A stretch of 64,000 nucleotides of DNA from Flavobacterium noncentrifugens (lineage in GTDB: Bacteria > Bacteroidota > Bacteroidia > Flavobacteriales > Flavobacteriaceae), in contig NZ_FNEZ01000002.1 in NCBI RefSeq assembly GCF_900100375.1, positions 62,001 through 126,000 of the forward strand, in the 5' to 3' direction. This document shows, piece by piece, positions 7,259 through 16,651 of the stretch; the first letter of the stretch is position 1, and the number at the start of each line of letters is the position of its first letter. The notes under the pieces were generated by a model that did no database searches, was not told the origin of the DNA, and saw only the letters and a list, made by a program, of their open reading frames with translations. The position numbers were made by a program, and so were the translations under genes.

Positions 7259-10099
7259 TTAATAATTTAGCATAAGACCAACACCAAATCCCATGTCGCT
7301 GTCGTAATGGACGCGCGTACTGAAGTTTTTTGCAAGTATATATCGCAAGTCAGCCATGTACTCTCTGTCGGTATTGATCATGAAACCTGCGCGGATTCGT
7401 GATGAAATCGGAATGTCTTCGCGCATCAATTGAAATCGCACATTTCCGTCATGGTAAACCTCTCCTTGAAAAGTCACAAGCATAGGTAGGGTATAAGCAG
7501 CACCGATGCTGAATTGAGCTCTCTTATCTTTGGTATTGACCTGACCAAAAAGATTCTTCTCAGATTCTTCGTGCCCCATCTTTCGATATCGGTAATCAAA
7601 CCCGACAAATGGCATAAACCATTGCATTCGCCCAATATAACGCCCAATATGGGTTTCGGATTCATAACCGTGCATATCGTTGTAGCCTAACCGCCATTCA
7701 GATGTGATGTTCCAACGTGTATTTGCCAACATAGCCATCCCATCGTTCCCATTCGTAGCAAAATCATTTTCGGCCATCAAGTGAAATTCCCGATCATCTG
7801 AATTTAAACCGCGACGTGCGACTTTGACATCGGTAATTTCAGGATTAGCAGGAGAATCTTCATAGCTGAATACTCGACCCATACCGCTCATCATATGATA
7901 AAGAATATGACAGTGAAAAAACCAGTCTCCACCGGGTTCAGTCGCTGCAAACTCTATGGTGTCGCGCTCCATCGGCATAATGTCGATAATGTTCTTCATC
8001 GGTGAATAGTCGCCCTGAGAGTTCACAACACGAAAGTCGTGGCCGTGCAGGTGCATTGGGTGTCGCATCATGCTGTTGTTATACATTATAATGCGCAGGT
8101 TTTCACCTTTCTTAATCATTATCTTATCTGTTTCCGACACAACTTTATTATCGAGGCTCCAAACGTAGCGGTTCATATTTCCTGTAAGCTCGAAGCGAAG
8201 CTCTCGCCAAGGCCCATCCGGAAGATTTGTTTTTTTCGGCGCGCGCAACATTTCGTAGTTGAGTGTTACAATATCGGCTGCTGACATATCGTGCCCGGTG
8301 TGCATGTCTTCATTTTTCTTTTCCGCGTTCTGCGGTTTTTTATCATAGCCAGTAATTTCAGGGTACATTACAGTGTTCATGTCCATAATTTGATTTTGCA
8401 TTTTCATTCCGTCCATTTCGATCATATTGCCTTGCATGTCCATCATTTCGTTCATCATCTTCATGCCTTCGAAATATTTTAAACGCGGCAATTTATTTGC
8501 AGACACCTTTTCGCCGGTTCCCAGCCATAACGAGGCCGATTTTGTCCGATCCTCCGGAGTTACTAAAAACTCATAACTTTTGTTATCTGGTAATGTGACT
8601 ACGACATCATAAGTTTCTGAAACTGCTATTAATAAACGATCAACTTCAACTGGTTCTACATCGTTTCCATCAGTTGCTACTACGGTAATTTTGCCGCCTG
8701 CATAATTGAGCCAAAAATTAGTAGATGCACCACCGTTGGCAATGCGAAGACGTACCTTGTCACCCGCCTTGAATTGTGGATGCTCATCTTGATTTTTGCC
8801 GTTGACTAAAAACTTTTCGTAGTAGACATCGCTAACGTCCATCGCGGTCATTCGTTTCCATTCATTGGTAAGTTTCGTACCAAAATGTCCCGATGCTATT
8901 GCTTCACTATAACTCTGTGTAGTGCCTTTCTTTATGGCAAACCAATCGTTTGCATTTTTTAACCTGCGATGGACTTCCTCGGGTTTCATATCTGTCCATT
9001 CACTCAGGAGTATAGGAACGGTCGGAATATCCCATTCTGTGCGTTTGTTCATAACAAACATGCCATACATTCCGATTTGTTCCTGAAGTCCGCTGTGGCT
9101 ATGATACCAATGCGTACCGTGCTGTACTATTGGAAACTTATACAAATATTCTGCACCTGGTTCGATTGGCATTTGCGTAAGGAATGGAACGCCGTCTTCA
9201 CTGTTAGGCAGAAAGAGCCCATGCCAATGCAACGATGTTTGTTCGTTAAGGTGGTTATAGACGTGAATCTCAGCAGTGTCTCCTTCGGTAAAGGTTAGAG
9301 TGGGCATCGGGATTTGACCATTAACTGCGATAGCCCTTTTTTTCTTGTTACCATACATGACAACCGTATCGCGTATGTGCAAGTCGTATCGCACTGTTCG
9401 CGGTGGTTCTTTTGAAGTAATTGTTTTTATCGTACCCAGATTTTTCTTTGCAGTTTTGAAGTTGGCCATTAGATCGGAATTATCACCCATATCCATGTTT
9501 GAATGCTCGCCGTGCTCAGAATGGTCTATTGGAGTGGATTCTTTTTTTTCTAATTTCATTCCACATTTTGGACAATTGCCGGGCTTATCGGATATGACTT
9601 CGGGATGCATTGGACAAGTGTATGTTGCAGACGCATTTTCTTTATAGTCAATGCTCTTTTTGGGTGACTCTTCGACTAATTTCATTCCGCACTTGGGACA
9701 ATTGCCAGGTTTGTCAGAATGTACGTCAGGATGCATCGGACAGGTATATAAATCTTTCGCCTGAGCATTAGACGGACTTTGAGTCTGAGTCTCTGTCTTT
9801 TTAATTACTTTTTTCGGTGTTTGTTTTACCGGTGCCTTTTGTGTGACCGCAGGTTTTTTGGCGGATGCCTTTTTCTTTTCGGGCACTAATTTCATTCCGC
9901 ATTTAGGGCAATTGCCCGGTTTGTCAGAATGGATTTCAGGATGCATCGGACAGGTGTAAGAAGCTTGCTGATTGGCATGGGCTTCGCCATCATGTATATG
10001 AGCATATGTGTTTGGGGTAGCTATTAAAATTATTAGCATCAGTGATAATATTCGAATAGTGCCAAGAAACATTTTATGTGTTTTTTTAATGTTAGCCAT
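7259..10099 (-). CDS. Multicopper oxidase fused to metal-binding repeats and a CopB-like barrel
   Basis: A 946-residue exported copper oxidase. After a signal sequence (LIILIATPNTYA) come three heavy-metal-binding domains with the core CPMHP-x(n)-CPKCGMKL at about 48-72, 118-142 and 160-183, with Lys/Pro-rich linkers. The oxidase core has all four copper signatures: HWHG (H291, H293), HWYHSH, HPMHLHGHDF and HCHILYHMMSGM, the last with the type-1 Cys and axial Met. A Met/His-rich insert (MMNEMMDMQGNM) resembles CueO-type methionine-rich segments. The final ~190 residues change to alternating hydrophobic and aromatic strands (MQWFMPFVGFDYRYRKM) like CopB outer-membrane barrels. It probably oxidises Cu(I) outside the cytoplasm. 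It starts 2 bases after the stop of the Cu-ATPase gene, so the two are co-translated. Confidence 0.88.
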   Translation of the reverse strand: MANIKKTHKMFLGTIRILSLMLIILIATPNTYAHIHDGEAHANQQASYTCPMHPEIHSDKPGNCPKCGMKLVPEKKKASAKKPAVTQKAPVKQTPKKVIKKTETQTQSPSNAQAKDLYTCPMHPDVHSDKPGNCPKCGMKLVEESPKKSIDYKENASATYTCPMHPEVISDKPGNCPKCGMKLEKKESTPIDHSEHGEHSNMDMGDNSDLMANFKTAKKNLGTIKTITSKEPPRTVRYDLHIRDTVVMYGNKKKRAIAVNGQIPMPTLTFTEGDTAEIHVYNHLNEQTSLHWHGLFLPNSEDGVPFLTQMPIEPGAEYLYKFPIVQHGTHWYHSHSGLQEQIGMYGMFVMNKRTEWDIPTVPILLSEWTDMKPEEVHRRLKNANDWFAIKKGTTQSYSEAIASGHFGTKLTNEWKRMTAMDVSDVYYEKFLVNGKNQDEHPQFKAGDKVRLRIANGGASTNFWLNYAGGKITVVATDGNDVEPVEVDRLLIAVSETYDVVVTLPDNKSYEFLVTPEDRTKSASLWLGTGEKVSANKLPRLKYFEGMKMMNEMMDMQGNMIEMDGMKMQNQIMDMNTVMYPEITGYDKKPQNAEKKNEDMHTGHDMSAADIVTLNYEMLRAPKKTNLPDGPWRELRFELTGNMNRYVWSLDNKVVSETDKIMIKKGENLRIIMYNNSMMRHPMHLHGHDFRVVNSQGDYSPMKNIIDIMPMERDTIEFAATEPGGDWFFHCHILYHMMSGMGRVFSYEDSPANPEITDVKVARRGLNSDDREFHLMAENDFATNGNDGMAMLANTRWNITSEWRLGYNDMHGYESETHIGRYIGRMQWFMPFVGFDYRYRKMGHEESEKNLFGQVNTKDKRAQFSIGAAYTLPMLVTFQGEVYHDGNVRFQLMREDIPISSRIRAGFMINTDREYMADLRYILAKNFSTRVHYDSDMGFGVGLMLNY
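9551..9958 (-). repeat. Three tandem copies of a heavy-metal-binding domain
   Basis: Three coding repeats of about 72 bases (9884-9958, 9674-9748, 9551-9622) encode nearly the same ~25-residue Cys-Met-His module, separated by linkers of 45 and 17 residues. Related modules occur twice in the Cu-ATPase and once in the lipoprotein at 13,281-13,508. Confidence 0.85.
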
Positions 10100-10101
10100 T
10101 T

Positions 10102-12627
10102 TTAAATTTTTATAGTTCGCAGTCTAAGTGCGTTCACAATTACAGATACACTACTGAAGCTCATTGCCACGGCGGCTATCATTGGAGATAATAAGATCCC
10201 GAATACGGGATAGAGTGCACCGGCGGCAATTGGAACGCCCAACACATTATAGATAAATGCAAAAAACAAGTTCTGTTTGATATTTTTCATTACCGCGTGG
10301 CTGAGGTTTTTCGCTTTTACGATTCCCATCATGTCGCCTTTTACGAGCGTGACTTTAGCACTTTCAATTGCAACATCGGTTCCGGTTCCCATTGCAATTC
10401 CAATGTCGGCTTGCGCCAGTGCAGGCGCATCATTTATACCGTCACCGGCCATTGCAACAATTTTTCCTTCTGACTGTAAACGTTTTATTTCATTGAGTTT
10501 ATCTTCTGGTAAACTTCCCGCCTTGAAGGATGTCAAACCTAACTCAGCTGCAACTGCTTTGGCGGTATTCTCATTATCGCCAGTAATCATAATTACTTCG
10601 ATGCCCTGCCTGATCAATTCGGCGATTGCTTCCTTACTTGTTGGCTTGATCGCGTCGGTAATGGTCACATAGCCCACCACTGAATTGTCAATGGATATGT
10701 AAGAAACCGTTTTCCCTAATTTCTGTTCTACAGTAATTTTGGCATCGATATCTTCCGAAATCTGCGAACCAACTTGTTCCATTAATTTTTTGTTTCCAAG
10801 CGCCACTTTTTTGCCTGAAACTGTTCCGATAACACCTTTTCCTGATACTGCTTCAAAATCTTTGACCTCTGTCCAGGAGACATTTTTTTCCTTTGCATAA
10901 TTGGTAACAGCAAGTGCAAGTGGATGCTCGCTGTATTGATTTAAGGAAGCGATATTCATTATAAGGTTCCCTTCGTCATCTTGAAGGGAGAATACCTTTT
11001 CAACTGATGGTTTTCCTTGCGTAATCGTGCCTGTTTTATCAGTAATCAGGACGTTCATCTTATTCATTTTCTCTAATGCTTCCGCATTTTTAATCAGTAT
11101 GCCGGACTGTGCACCTTTTCCAACTCCAACCATGACCGACATAGGCGTGGCAAGGCCAAGCGCACACGGGCAGGCAATGATTAAAACCGCAACTGCATTT
11201 ACAAATCCGTAAACTATCGCAGGTTGCGGACCGAATTGCGCCCATATAAAAAAGGTAGCTATTGAAATCATGACCACTATAGGAACAAAGTATTTTGCAA
11301 TGCTGTCTGCCAGCTTTTGTATTGGTGCCTTTGAGCGGCTTGCTGTGTTTACCATCTGTACTATCTGCGACAACAAAGTTTCGGAGCCAACTTTTTCAGC
11401 AACCATCACAAAAGATTTGTTGCCGTTTATTGTCCCTGATGTAACTGCATCGCCGGTTTTTTTATCTACAGGAATCGGTTCGCCAGTAATCATAGATTCA
11501 TCGATCGTACTTTCACCATCGGTTATCTTACCATCGACAGGTATTTTATCTCCGGGCTTTACCCGTAACAGATCACCTTTTTTAATATCGTGGATTGAAA
11601 CGACCTGGTCTTTTCCGTCGATTATAAGCACTGCCTCGGTGGGTGCGAGTTTCAACAATTCCTTGATTGCACCGCTGGTTTGGCTGTGCGCTCGGGCTTC
11701 AAGTAATTGTCCTAAAAGTACCAGTGTCAATATTACGGTTGTGGCCTCGAAATAAAGATGCACGGTGCCGTGGTCTGTCTTAAATTCCGGAGGAAATATT
11801 TCAGGAAAAAACATTCCGGCGAGACTGAATATGAATGCCACACCTGTTCCAATACCGATAAGGGTGAACATATTGAGATTCCATGTGATTATCGATTTCC
11901 ATGCACGAACGAAAAATATGCTGCCTGCATAGAATACAACAGGTAAAGTCAGGATGAGCTGCACCCAACTCCAATTCGCCATCGGCATAATTCTCTCCAG
12001 CGGATTGTCGTGTGCCATTTCGATCATGGCAATTGCAAATACAGGAACAGTAAAAGCGACTGCAATTTTCATTTTAAATAATAGGTCTTTGTAAACCTTA
12101 TTTTCTTCGCTGTCAGTCGGTTCCATTGGAACCAAATCCATTCCACAAATCGGGCATGACCCAGGACCATCCTTCACAATTTCTGGATGCATGGGGCAAG
12201 TGTATGAGGATCGGGCAGTAGTCAGTTCAGGAATCTTTTCGAGGTTCATTCCGCAGACTGGACAATTGCCGGGTTTGTCATAAATCTTTTCTCCTTCGCA
12301 ATGCATCGGACAATAGTACTTTCCCGGTGTGCTGTTTTTTGGTTGGTGGTGGTCGTGCTGACGATCTCCCATCGACATACTGCAGCACGAATCTTCTTTT
12401 TTCTTCGGATCATGATTTCCCGTCGACGGTTCAATGGTGTATTTACCCGCTTTACTAAGTGAATCCTGAAGCTGTGCTGTCGGGACATGCTTGTCCATAG
12501 TGATTACCGCCATAGGCGGATCAAGTGTCACCTGAGCCTCAATACCTTCAATGGCGTTTAAGGTTTTCTCCACCTTTGTACGACAACCATTACAGGTCAT
12601 TCCGGTAATCTTATAAGTATGTGTCAT
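10102..12627 (-). CDS. copA: Copper-exporting P1B-type ATPase
   Basis: ATP-driven Cu(I) efflux pump of the inner membrane. Domains in order: an HMA domain with MTCNGC (C12, C15), two CPMH / CPxCGMxL metal-binding modules at about 104-131 and 142-170, membrane helices, the actuator motif GEP in MITGEPIPVD, the CPC copper motif (C486-P-C488, in ACPCALGLATP), the phosphorylation site DKTGT (D530), SEHPLA (the conserved HP), GDGINDAPAL, and final membrane helices with the YN and MSxSS residues of Cu(I) pumps. 841 aa is long because of the extra modules. It sits between the AraC regulator and the oxidase, which fits a cytoplasm-to-periplasm copper relay. Confidence 0.93.
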   Translation of the reverse strand: MTHTYKITGMTCNGCRTKVEKTLNAIEGIEAQVTLDPPMAVITMDKHVPTAQLQDSLSKAGKYTIEPSTGNHDPKKKEDSCCSMSMGDRQHDHHQPKNSTPGKYYCPMHCEGEKIYDKPGNCPVCGMNLEKIPELTTARSSYTCPMHPEIVKDGPGSCPICGMDLVPMEPTDSEENKVYKDLLFKMKIAVAFTVPVFAIAMIEMAHDNPLERIMPMANWSWVQLILTLPVVFYAGSIFFVRAWKSIITWNLNMFTLIGIGTGVAFIFSLAGMFFPEIFPPEFKTDHGTVHLYFEATTVILTLVLLGQLLEARAHSQTSGAIKELLKLAPTEAVLIIDGKDQVVSIHDIKKGDLLRVKPGDKIPVDGKITDGESTIDESMITGEPIPVDKKTGDAVTSGTINGNKSFVMVAEKVGSETLLSQIVQMVNTASRSKAPIQKLADSIAKYFVPIVVMISIATFFIWAQFGPQPAIVYGFVNAVAVLIIACPCALGLATPMSVMVGVGKGAQSGILIKNAEALEKMNKMNVLITDKTGTITQGKPSVEKVFSLQDDEGNLIMNIASLNQYSEHPLALAVTNYAKEKNVSWTEVKDFEAVSGKGVIGTVSGKKVALGNKKLMEQVGSQISEDIDAKITVEQKLGKTVSYISIDNSVVGYVTITDAIKPTSKEAIAELIRQGIEVIMITGDNENTAKAVAAELGLTSFKAGSLPEDKLNEIKRLQSEGKIVAMAGDGINDAPALAQADIGIAMGTGTDVAIESAKVTLVKGDMMGIVKAKNLSHAVMKNIKQNLFFAFIYNVLGVPIAAGALYPVFGILLSPMIAAVAMSFSSVSVIVNALRLRTIKI

Positions 12628-12713
12628 AATTTGTTTTTTTAGGTTTTACTTGACAAAATTCTGACGCTTTGCAAAAAGTTGTTTGTACAATTATGGAAGC
12701 CATTTGTATAATT

Positions 12714-13274
12714 TTATAGATCATCAATCTGCCTCCTCTTTCTGTCCTTTAGTTGTTTATAAAAGGTGGGTGTTAAACCGGTAATCTTTTTAAACTGTTT
12801 GCTGAGGTGCGCGACGCTGCTATAATTTAGCTGCCAAGCAATTTCACTTAATGAAAGCTCGTTATACATCAGCAATTCTTTTACTCTCTCTATTTTCTGG
12901 GATATAAAATATTGCTCTATGGTTGTTCCCTCGACTTCGGAAAAAAGATTGCTTAAGGCGCTGTAGTCCTGTCCTAAATCAGCTGCAATGAAAACAGAAA
13001 GGTTAGTCTTCAAATCGTTGTCACGATTGTGTACCAAATCGATAATCAGGGTTTTAATGCGCTCGATAATCTGACTTTTTTTATCATCGATCAATTCGAA
13101 TCCCAAAAGCTGCAATCTGGTTGACAACATGCTTTTCTCATTATCACTAATTTGATCTGCGAGTTCTATTTCTCCTAATTCCACTAACAGAGGTTTGATG
13201 CCGAGTTTTTCCAATTCGGATAATACCGCCATTTTGCAACGGCGGCATACCATATTTTTAATGTATAGCTTCAT
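12714..13274 (-). CDS. AraC-family regulator with HMA-like N-terminus
   Basis: A 186-residue putative metal sensor. The first ~70 residues follow the ferredoxin-like HMA fold with a CxxC site (MVCRRCKMAVL, C9 and C12), and the rest is an AraC DNA-binding domain with two HTH units: LSLSEIAWQLNYSSVAHLSKQF and the terminal ITGLTPTFYKQLK. The architecture suggests that metal binding at the HMA part is coupled to activation of copper genes. It lies just upstream of the Cu-ATPase gene and starts 6 bases after the lipoprotein gene ends. The ligand is not proven; silver or zinc are possible. Confidence 0.85.
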   Translation of the reverse strand: MKLYIKNMVCRRCKMAVLSELEKLGIKPLLVELGEIELADQISDNEKSMLSTRLQLLGFELIDDKKSQIIERIKTLIIDLVHNRDNDLKTNLSVFIAADLGQDYSALSNLFSEVEGTTIEQYFISQKIERVKELLMYNELSLSEIAWQLNYSSVAHLSKQFKKITGLTPTFYKQLKDRKRRQIDDL

Positions 13275-13280
13275 GCAGTT

Positions 13281-13508
13281 TTATTGATCGACCGGTTCAG
13301 TCAAATCCATTTCGCATTTAGGACACTTTTCGCCTTTTTTTCCGGTAACTTCCGGATGCATCGGACAAGAGTATAATTGTTCGGCAGAATCTTTATTAGC
13401 GCTTTCAGACACTGCATCTGTTTCAGTTTTCACGGTTGAGGCTTCTTCATTTTTTTTACATGCAGTCAGTAACAAAATCATGACTGCGGACAAGATTATA
13501 TTTTTCAT
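13281..13508 (-). CDS. Small lipoprotein with a heavy-metal-binding domain
   Basis: A 75-residue lipoprotein: signal sequence ending in the lipobox LLTACKK (C17), a short acidic/Ser-rich linker, then one heavy-metal-binding module (YSCPMHPEVTGKKGEKCPKC, followed by EMDL). It probably sits in a membrane facing the periplasm and binds copper or another soft metal for the neighbouring pumps. It starts the AraC/copA part of the cluster, 100 bases after the DUF3347 gene. Confidence 0.85.
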   Translation of the reverse strand: MKNIILSAVMILLLTACKKNEEASTVKTETDAVSESANKDSAEQLYSCPMHPEVTGKKGEKCPKCEMDLTEPVDQ

Positions 13509-13608
13509 AATTAATAAGTTTTAGGCTGCTAGTGGCAGCATTTTTTAATAAAGATTTTTTTAAAGATCCATTTCAATATTGGTATTCCCATTTTCATCAG
13601 TTCAGAAT

Positions 13609-14121
13609 TCAGTTGATGGTTTCTACTACTTTTCCACAAGTGAGCATTTGAGCACCGTAGTATGGGTTCTTGACTGTCTTTTCTTTGCTAAGCCAGTTTG
13701 CACCTTTTCCTTTGTTTGCCATTGGGCAACGCTGGTAATATACAGGAACGCCAAAGCCTGACACTTTAAGCAAATCATAAACATTGTTGGATAAGGTTAT
13801 AAAGTGGTCACGCTGGTGTGCGGCATCGTTTGTTTCTGAAATATGTTCTGCGTCTTCTTTAAGTTCCGGCAGTACTTTCATCCAGACGGTATGTTCGGCT
13901 TCACTCAAGGATTCCATTTTTACTGCTTTGATTGCCGCAAGAAATTCTGCAGATTCGGTCGCGGCTGTTTTGCCATTGGATTTTACCAGGGCATCTTTGA
14001 CCTGGAAATAATTGTCGAAAACTGCTTTAAGTTCTCCCAACTGATTTTTATCCTGTGCAGTTGATACAGTAACTGACAGCAATGCAATGATTGCCATCAA
14101 TCCTTTTAGAATTGATTTCAT
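13609..14121 (-). CDS. DUF3347 domain exported protein
   Basis: A 170-residue exported protein: signal peptide ending VSTAQD, a helical domain with LKAVFDNYFQVKDALV and the conserved C-terminal block VYYQRCPMA...WLSKEKTVKNPYYG with QMLTCG, which are hallmarks of DUF3347. This family is often joined to CusB-like efflux adaptors or HMBD proteins in Bacteroidota. The Cys in RCPMA and in LTCG could bind a metal. Exact function unknown; a periplasmic metal-binding role is inferred from the motifs and the neighbours. Confidence 0.85.
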   Translation of the reverse strand: MKSILKGLMAIIALLSVTVSTAQDKNQLGELKAVFDNYFQVKDALVKSNGKTAATESAEFLAAIKAVKMESLSEAEHTVWMKVLPELKEDAEHISETNDAAHQRDHFITLSNNVYDLLKVSGFGVPVYYQRCPMANKGKGANWLSKEKTVKNPYYGAQMLTCGKVVETIN

Positions 14122-14243
14122 TTTTTTTAGGTGTGTATGTTTTGAGAGCGCGTATTACGCACTATCGAGATTAAAAAATAATAGAGTTTTGGAGCAGTGA
14201 TGGCTCCGAAGTTGACGCAAGTATGGCTGTCAGCAGTTTGGTT

Positions 14244-14603
14244 TTAGCTTATTTTTGGAATAAGCCAAAGCGAGTGAAACCCTGAAGAAACGAAGTTTTT
14301 CGGGGCATAAAAGTTCGCTTTAAAGAAGTAAGTTGGATTTGCAAATCCGATAAATCTTGCGGTTTCTATAAGTGTTGCTCCGGAGATGCATCCGTTGGCA
14401 CAACCACAAGATTTGTGGCCGCATTTCCCGCCACAACCTTTTGAGTTTTTGGAGTGGTCGTGATTAGCACAGCATCCCTTTTGTGCATTACTCGATATTT
14501 CTTTCTTGCATGAATGTTTCTTGGTTCCTCCACACGCATATGATATTGAAGGCATCAGCAGGAAGCCGAGCATAACAAAAAATATGATGTGGATTTTTTT
14601 CAT
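14244..14603 (-). CDS. Exported Cys/His-rich protein, 119 aa
   Basis: I do not recognise a family. After a signal peptide (LLMPSISYAC) comes a stretch of about 45 residues very rich in Cys, His, Gly and Lys (for example KGCCANHDHSKNSKGCGGKC), then a hydrophobic-aromatic tail (FIGFANPTYFFKANF). The Cys/His-rich part would bind soft metal ions strongly. It lies between the Zn/Cd-type ATPase and the DUF3347 gene, so a periplasmic metal-buffer role is a fair inference. Confidence 0.7.
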   Translation of the reverse strand: MKKIHIIFFVMLGFLLMPSISYACGGTKKHSCKKEISSNAQKGCCANHDHSKNSKGCGGKCGHKSCGCANGCISGATLIETARFIGFANPTYFFKANFYAPKNFVSSGFHSLWLIPKIS

Positions 14604-14687
14604 GTAATAGAATAGACGAATTCAAATTTAGTTAAAATTTACACACCAGGGAAGCAAATTTTTGTTAAAAGCGTTGCAAAACGAAGG

Positions 14688-16625
14688 CTACAATTTCATT
14701 TTTTGAATACGAACCGCGTTTAAAATTGCCAGCAATGCCACGCCGACGTCTGCAATCACGGCTTCCCATAATGTTGCCACACCGCCAGCGCCGAGAGCCA
14801 AAACGATTATTTTGACAACCATTGCAAGGATAATATTTTGCCAAACGATGTTCCGAGTTATTTTTCCTGCCTTAATTGCTGTCACTATTTTTGAAGGCTG
14901 ATCATTTTGGATAACGATATCAGCAGTCTCGATGGTTGCATCACTGCCCAAACCTCCCATTGCAATGCCTGCATCGGCTAGAGCAACAACTGGCGCGTCA
15001 TTCACTCCATCGCCGACGAATGCTATTCTACGACCTTCATTTTTTAATGCCTGCACTTTTTCGACTTTTCCTTCAGGTAACAAATCGCCATATGCACTGT
15101 CAATAGCCAATTGTTTTGCAACTTCATCAACCACCGACTGCTTATCACCGGAAAGCATTACTGTTTTAATATTCAGCTTATGCAATTCTTTTATAGCCTG
15201 CTTCGCATCTTCCTTAATTTTGTCAGCGATGGTGATGTAGCCCTTATATTTTTTATCGACTGCAACGACTACGATAGTGTAAACAATCGCATCCACTTCA
15301 GCCGGATAATCAATATTGAATTTCTTCATCAGCTTTGTATTTCCCGCTAAGACTTCTTTGCCATCAATCTTACCTTTTAGGCCATGCCCTGATATTTCTT
15401 CTACCTCGGCAACACTCAATTCTGCCGTTTCTTTTCCGGCATGTTCAACTACTGCCAAACCAATAGGGTGTGTTGATTGGCTCTCTATTGCAGCCGCTAG
15501 TTTAATCAGATAGGATTCTTCGATATCTTTAGTCACGATTTCCTGTACTTTGAAAACGCCTTCGGTAAGCGTTCCGGTTTTATCCATAACAACAGTGTCG
15601 ATCTTCGTCATTACATCAAGGAAATTGGAGCCTTTAAATAGAATACCGTTTCGCGATGCCAATCCTATTCCGCCGAAGTAACCCAATGGAATTGACACTA
15701 CCAGAGCGCACGGACAGCTTATTACTAAAAATACCAACGCACGGTAAAACCAAACATTAAAGATATAGGGATCGACAAAAAAATACGGTACAAAACAAAC
15801 CGCGACCGCCAAAGCAAATACAATCGGCGTATAAATCTTCGCGAATCTGCTGATAAATAATTGTGTTTGCGATTTGCGTGCCGTAGCATCCTGAACCATT
15901 TCTAAGATTCTGCTTAGCTTACTATCCGTAAATAATGAGTTTACCTTGATTTCAGAAACCGTGTTTAAGTTTATCATCCCTGCGTAAACGACTTCACCTT
16001 TAGCTTTACTGTCCGGCTTGCTTTCACCGGTCAGCGCCGCCGTATTAAACGCCGCTTTTTCTGAAATCAGTTTGCCATCAAGTGCAACTTTTTCTCCTGG
16101 CTTCACACGAATAACCTCTCCAATCTGTACCTCTTTTGGGTTGACCACTACGGTAGTGCCGTTTCTTACTACGGATACTTCATCAGGCCTTATATCCAAT
16201 AAGGCTTTAATGCTTCGTTTAGCACGGTTAACCGCAGCATCTTGAAACCACTCGCCGATAGAGTAGAAGGCCATAACTGCTACGCCCTCGCTATATTCAC
16301 CAATGGCAAACGCTCCTAGGGTCGCGATGCTCATTAGAAAAAACTCGTTAAAGAAATCGAAGCGTATTGCTTTACGCCACGCGAGATAAAGAACATTGTA
16401 GCCCGAAAGCAAATAGGCGATGAAAAATATGATGAGGTTGCCGGGAAACGGCGGAACATAGTCGAAACCAAATTCCAATGTCAGCATTACAAATAAGATC
16501 TGAATCGAAAGCAGTAGCTGCCAGTGGCTTTTCCAGCTGCTTTCTTCAACAGGGTGGTTGGCATTGTTGCCAGCAGCTATAATCGCTCTCTCAATATCTT
16601 CATTTTTGTTGTGTTCTTTTTCCAT
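14688..16625 (-). CDS. Zinc/cadmium-type P1B ATPase
   Basis: Heavy-metal efflux ATPase of the ZntA/CadA type. It lacks an N-terminal HMA domain and starts with a ~40-residue tail before the first helices. Seen motifs: TGE in ALTGESKPD, CPC in SCPCALVVSIPLG (C304-P-C306), phosphorylation site DKTGT (D348), the HP motif in QSTHPIG, GDGVNDAPVVA, and a final-helix Lys/Asp pattern (WQNIILAMVVK, ADVGVALLA) typical of Zn/Cd/Pb pumps, not Cu pumps. 645 aa is normal for an HMA-less member. It follows the TonB receptor gene by 26 bases, implying one transcript. Substrate specificity is inferred. Confidence 0.88.
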   Translation of the reverse strand: MEKEHNKNEDIERAIIAAGNNANHPVEESSWKSHWQLLLSIQILFVMLTLEFGFDYVPPFPGNLIIFFIAYLLSGYNVLYLAWRKAIRFDFFNEFFLMSIATLGAFAIGEYSEGVAVMAFYSIGEWFQDAAVNRAKRSIKALLDIRPDEVSVVRNGTTVVVNPKEVQIGEVIRVKPGEKVALDGKLISEKAAFNTAALTGESKPDSKAKGEVVYAGMINLNTVSEIKVNSLFTDSKLSRILEMVQDATARKSQTQLFISRFAKIYTPIVFALAVAVCFVPYFFVDPYIFNVWFYRALVFLVISCPCALVVSIPLGYFGGIGLASRNGILFKGSNFLDVMTKIDTVVMDKTGTLTEGVFKVQEIVTKDIEESYLIKLAAAIESQSTHPIGLAVVEHAGKETAELSVAEVEEISGHGLKGKIDGKEVLAGNTKLMKKFNIDYPAEVDAIVYTIVVVAVDKKYKGYITIADKIKEDAKQAIKELHKLNIKTVMLSGDKQSVVDEVAKQLAIDSAYGDLLPEGKVEKVQALKNEGRRIAFVGDGVNDAPVVALADAGIAMGGLGSDATIETADIVIQNDQPSKIVTAIKAGKITRNIVWQNIILAMVVKIIVLALGAGGVATLWEAVIADVGVALLAILNAVRIQKMKL

Positions 16626-16651
16626 GGTTTATTAAAGTTTCATGTAAAATT

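Noticed and set aside
11270..11755. Plus-strand frames of 130-160 codons within the Cu-ATPase gene
   Set aside because: They mirror conserved P-type ATPase segments and have no family features.
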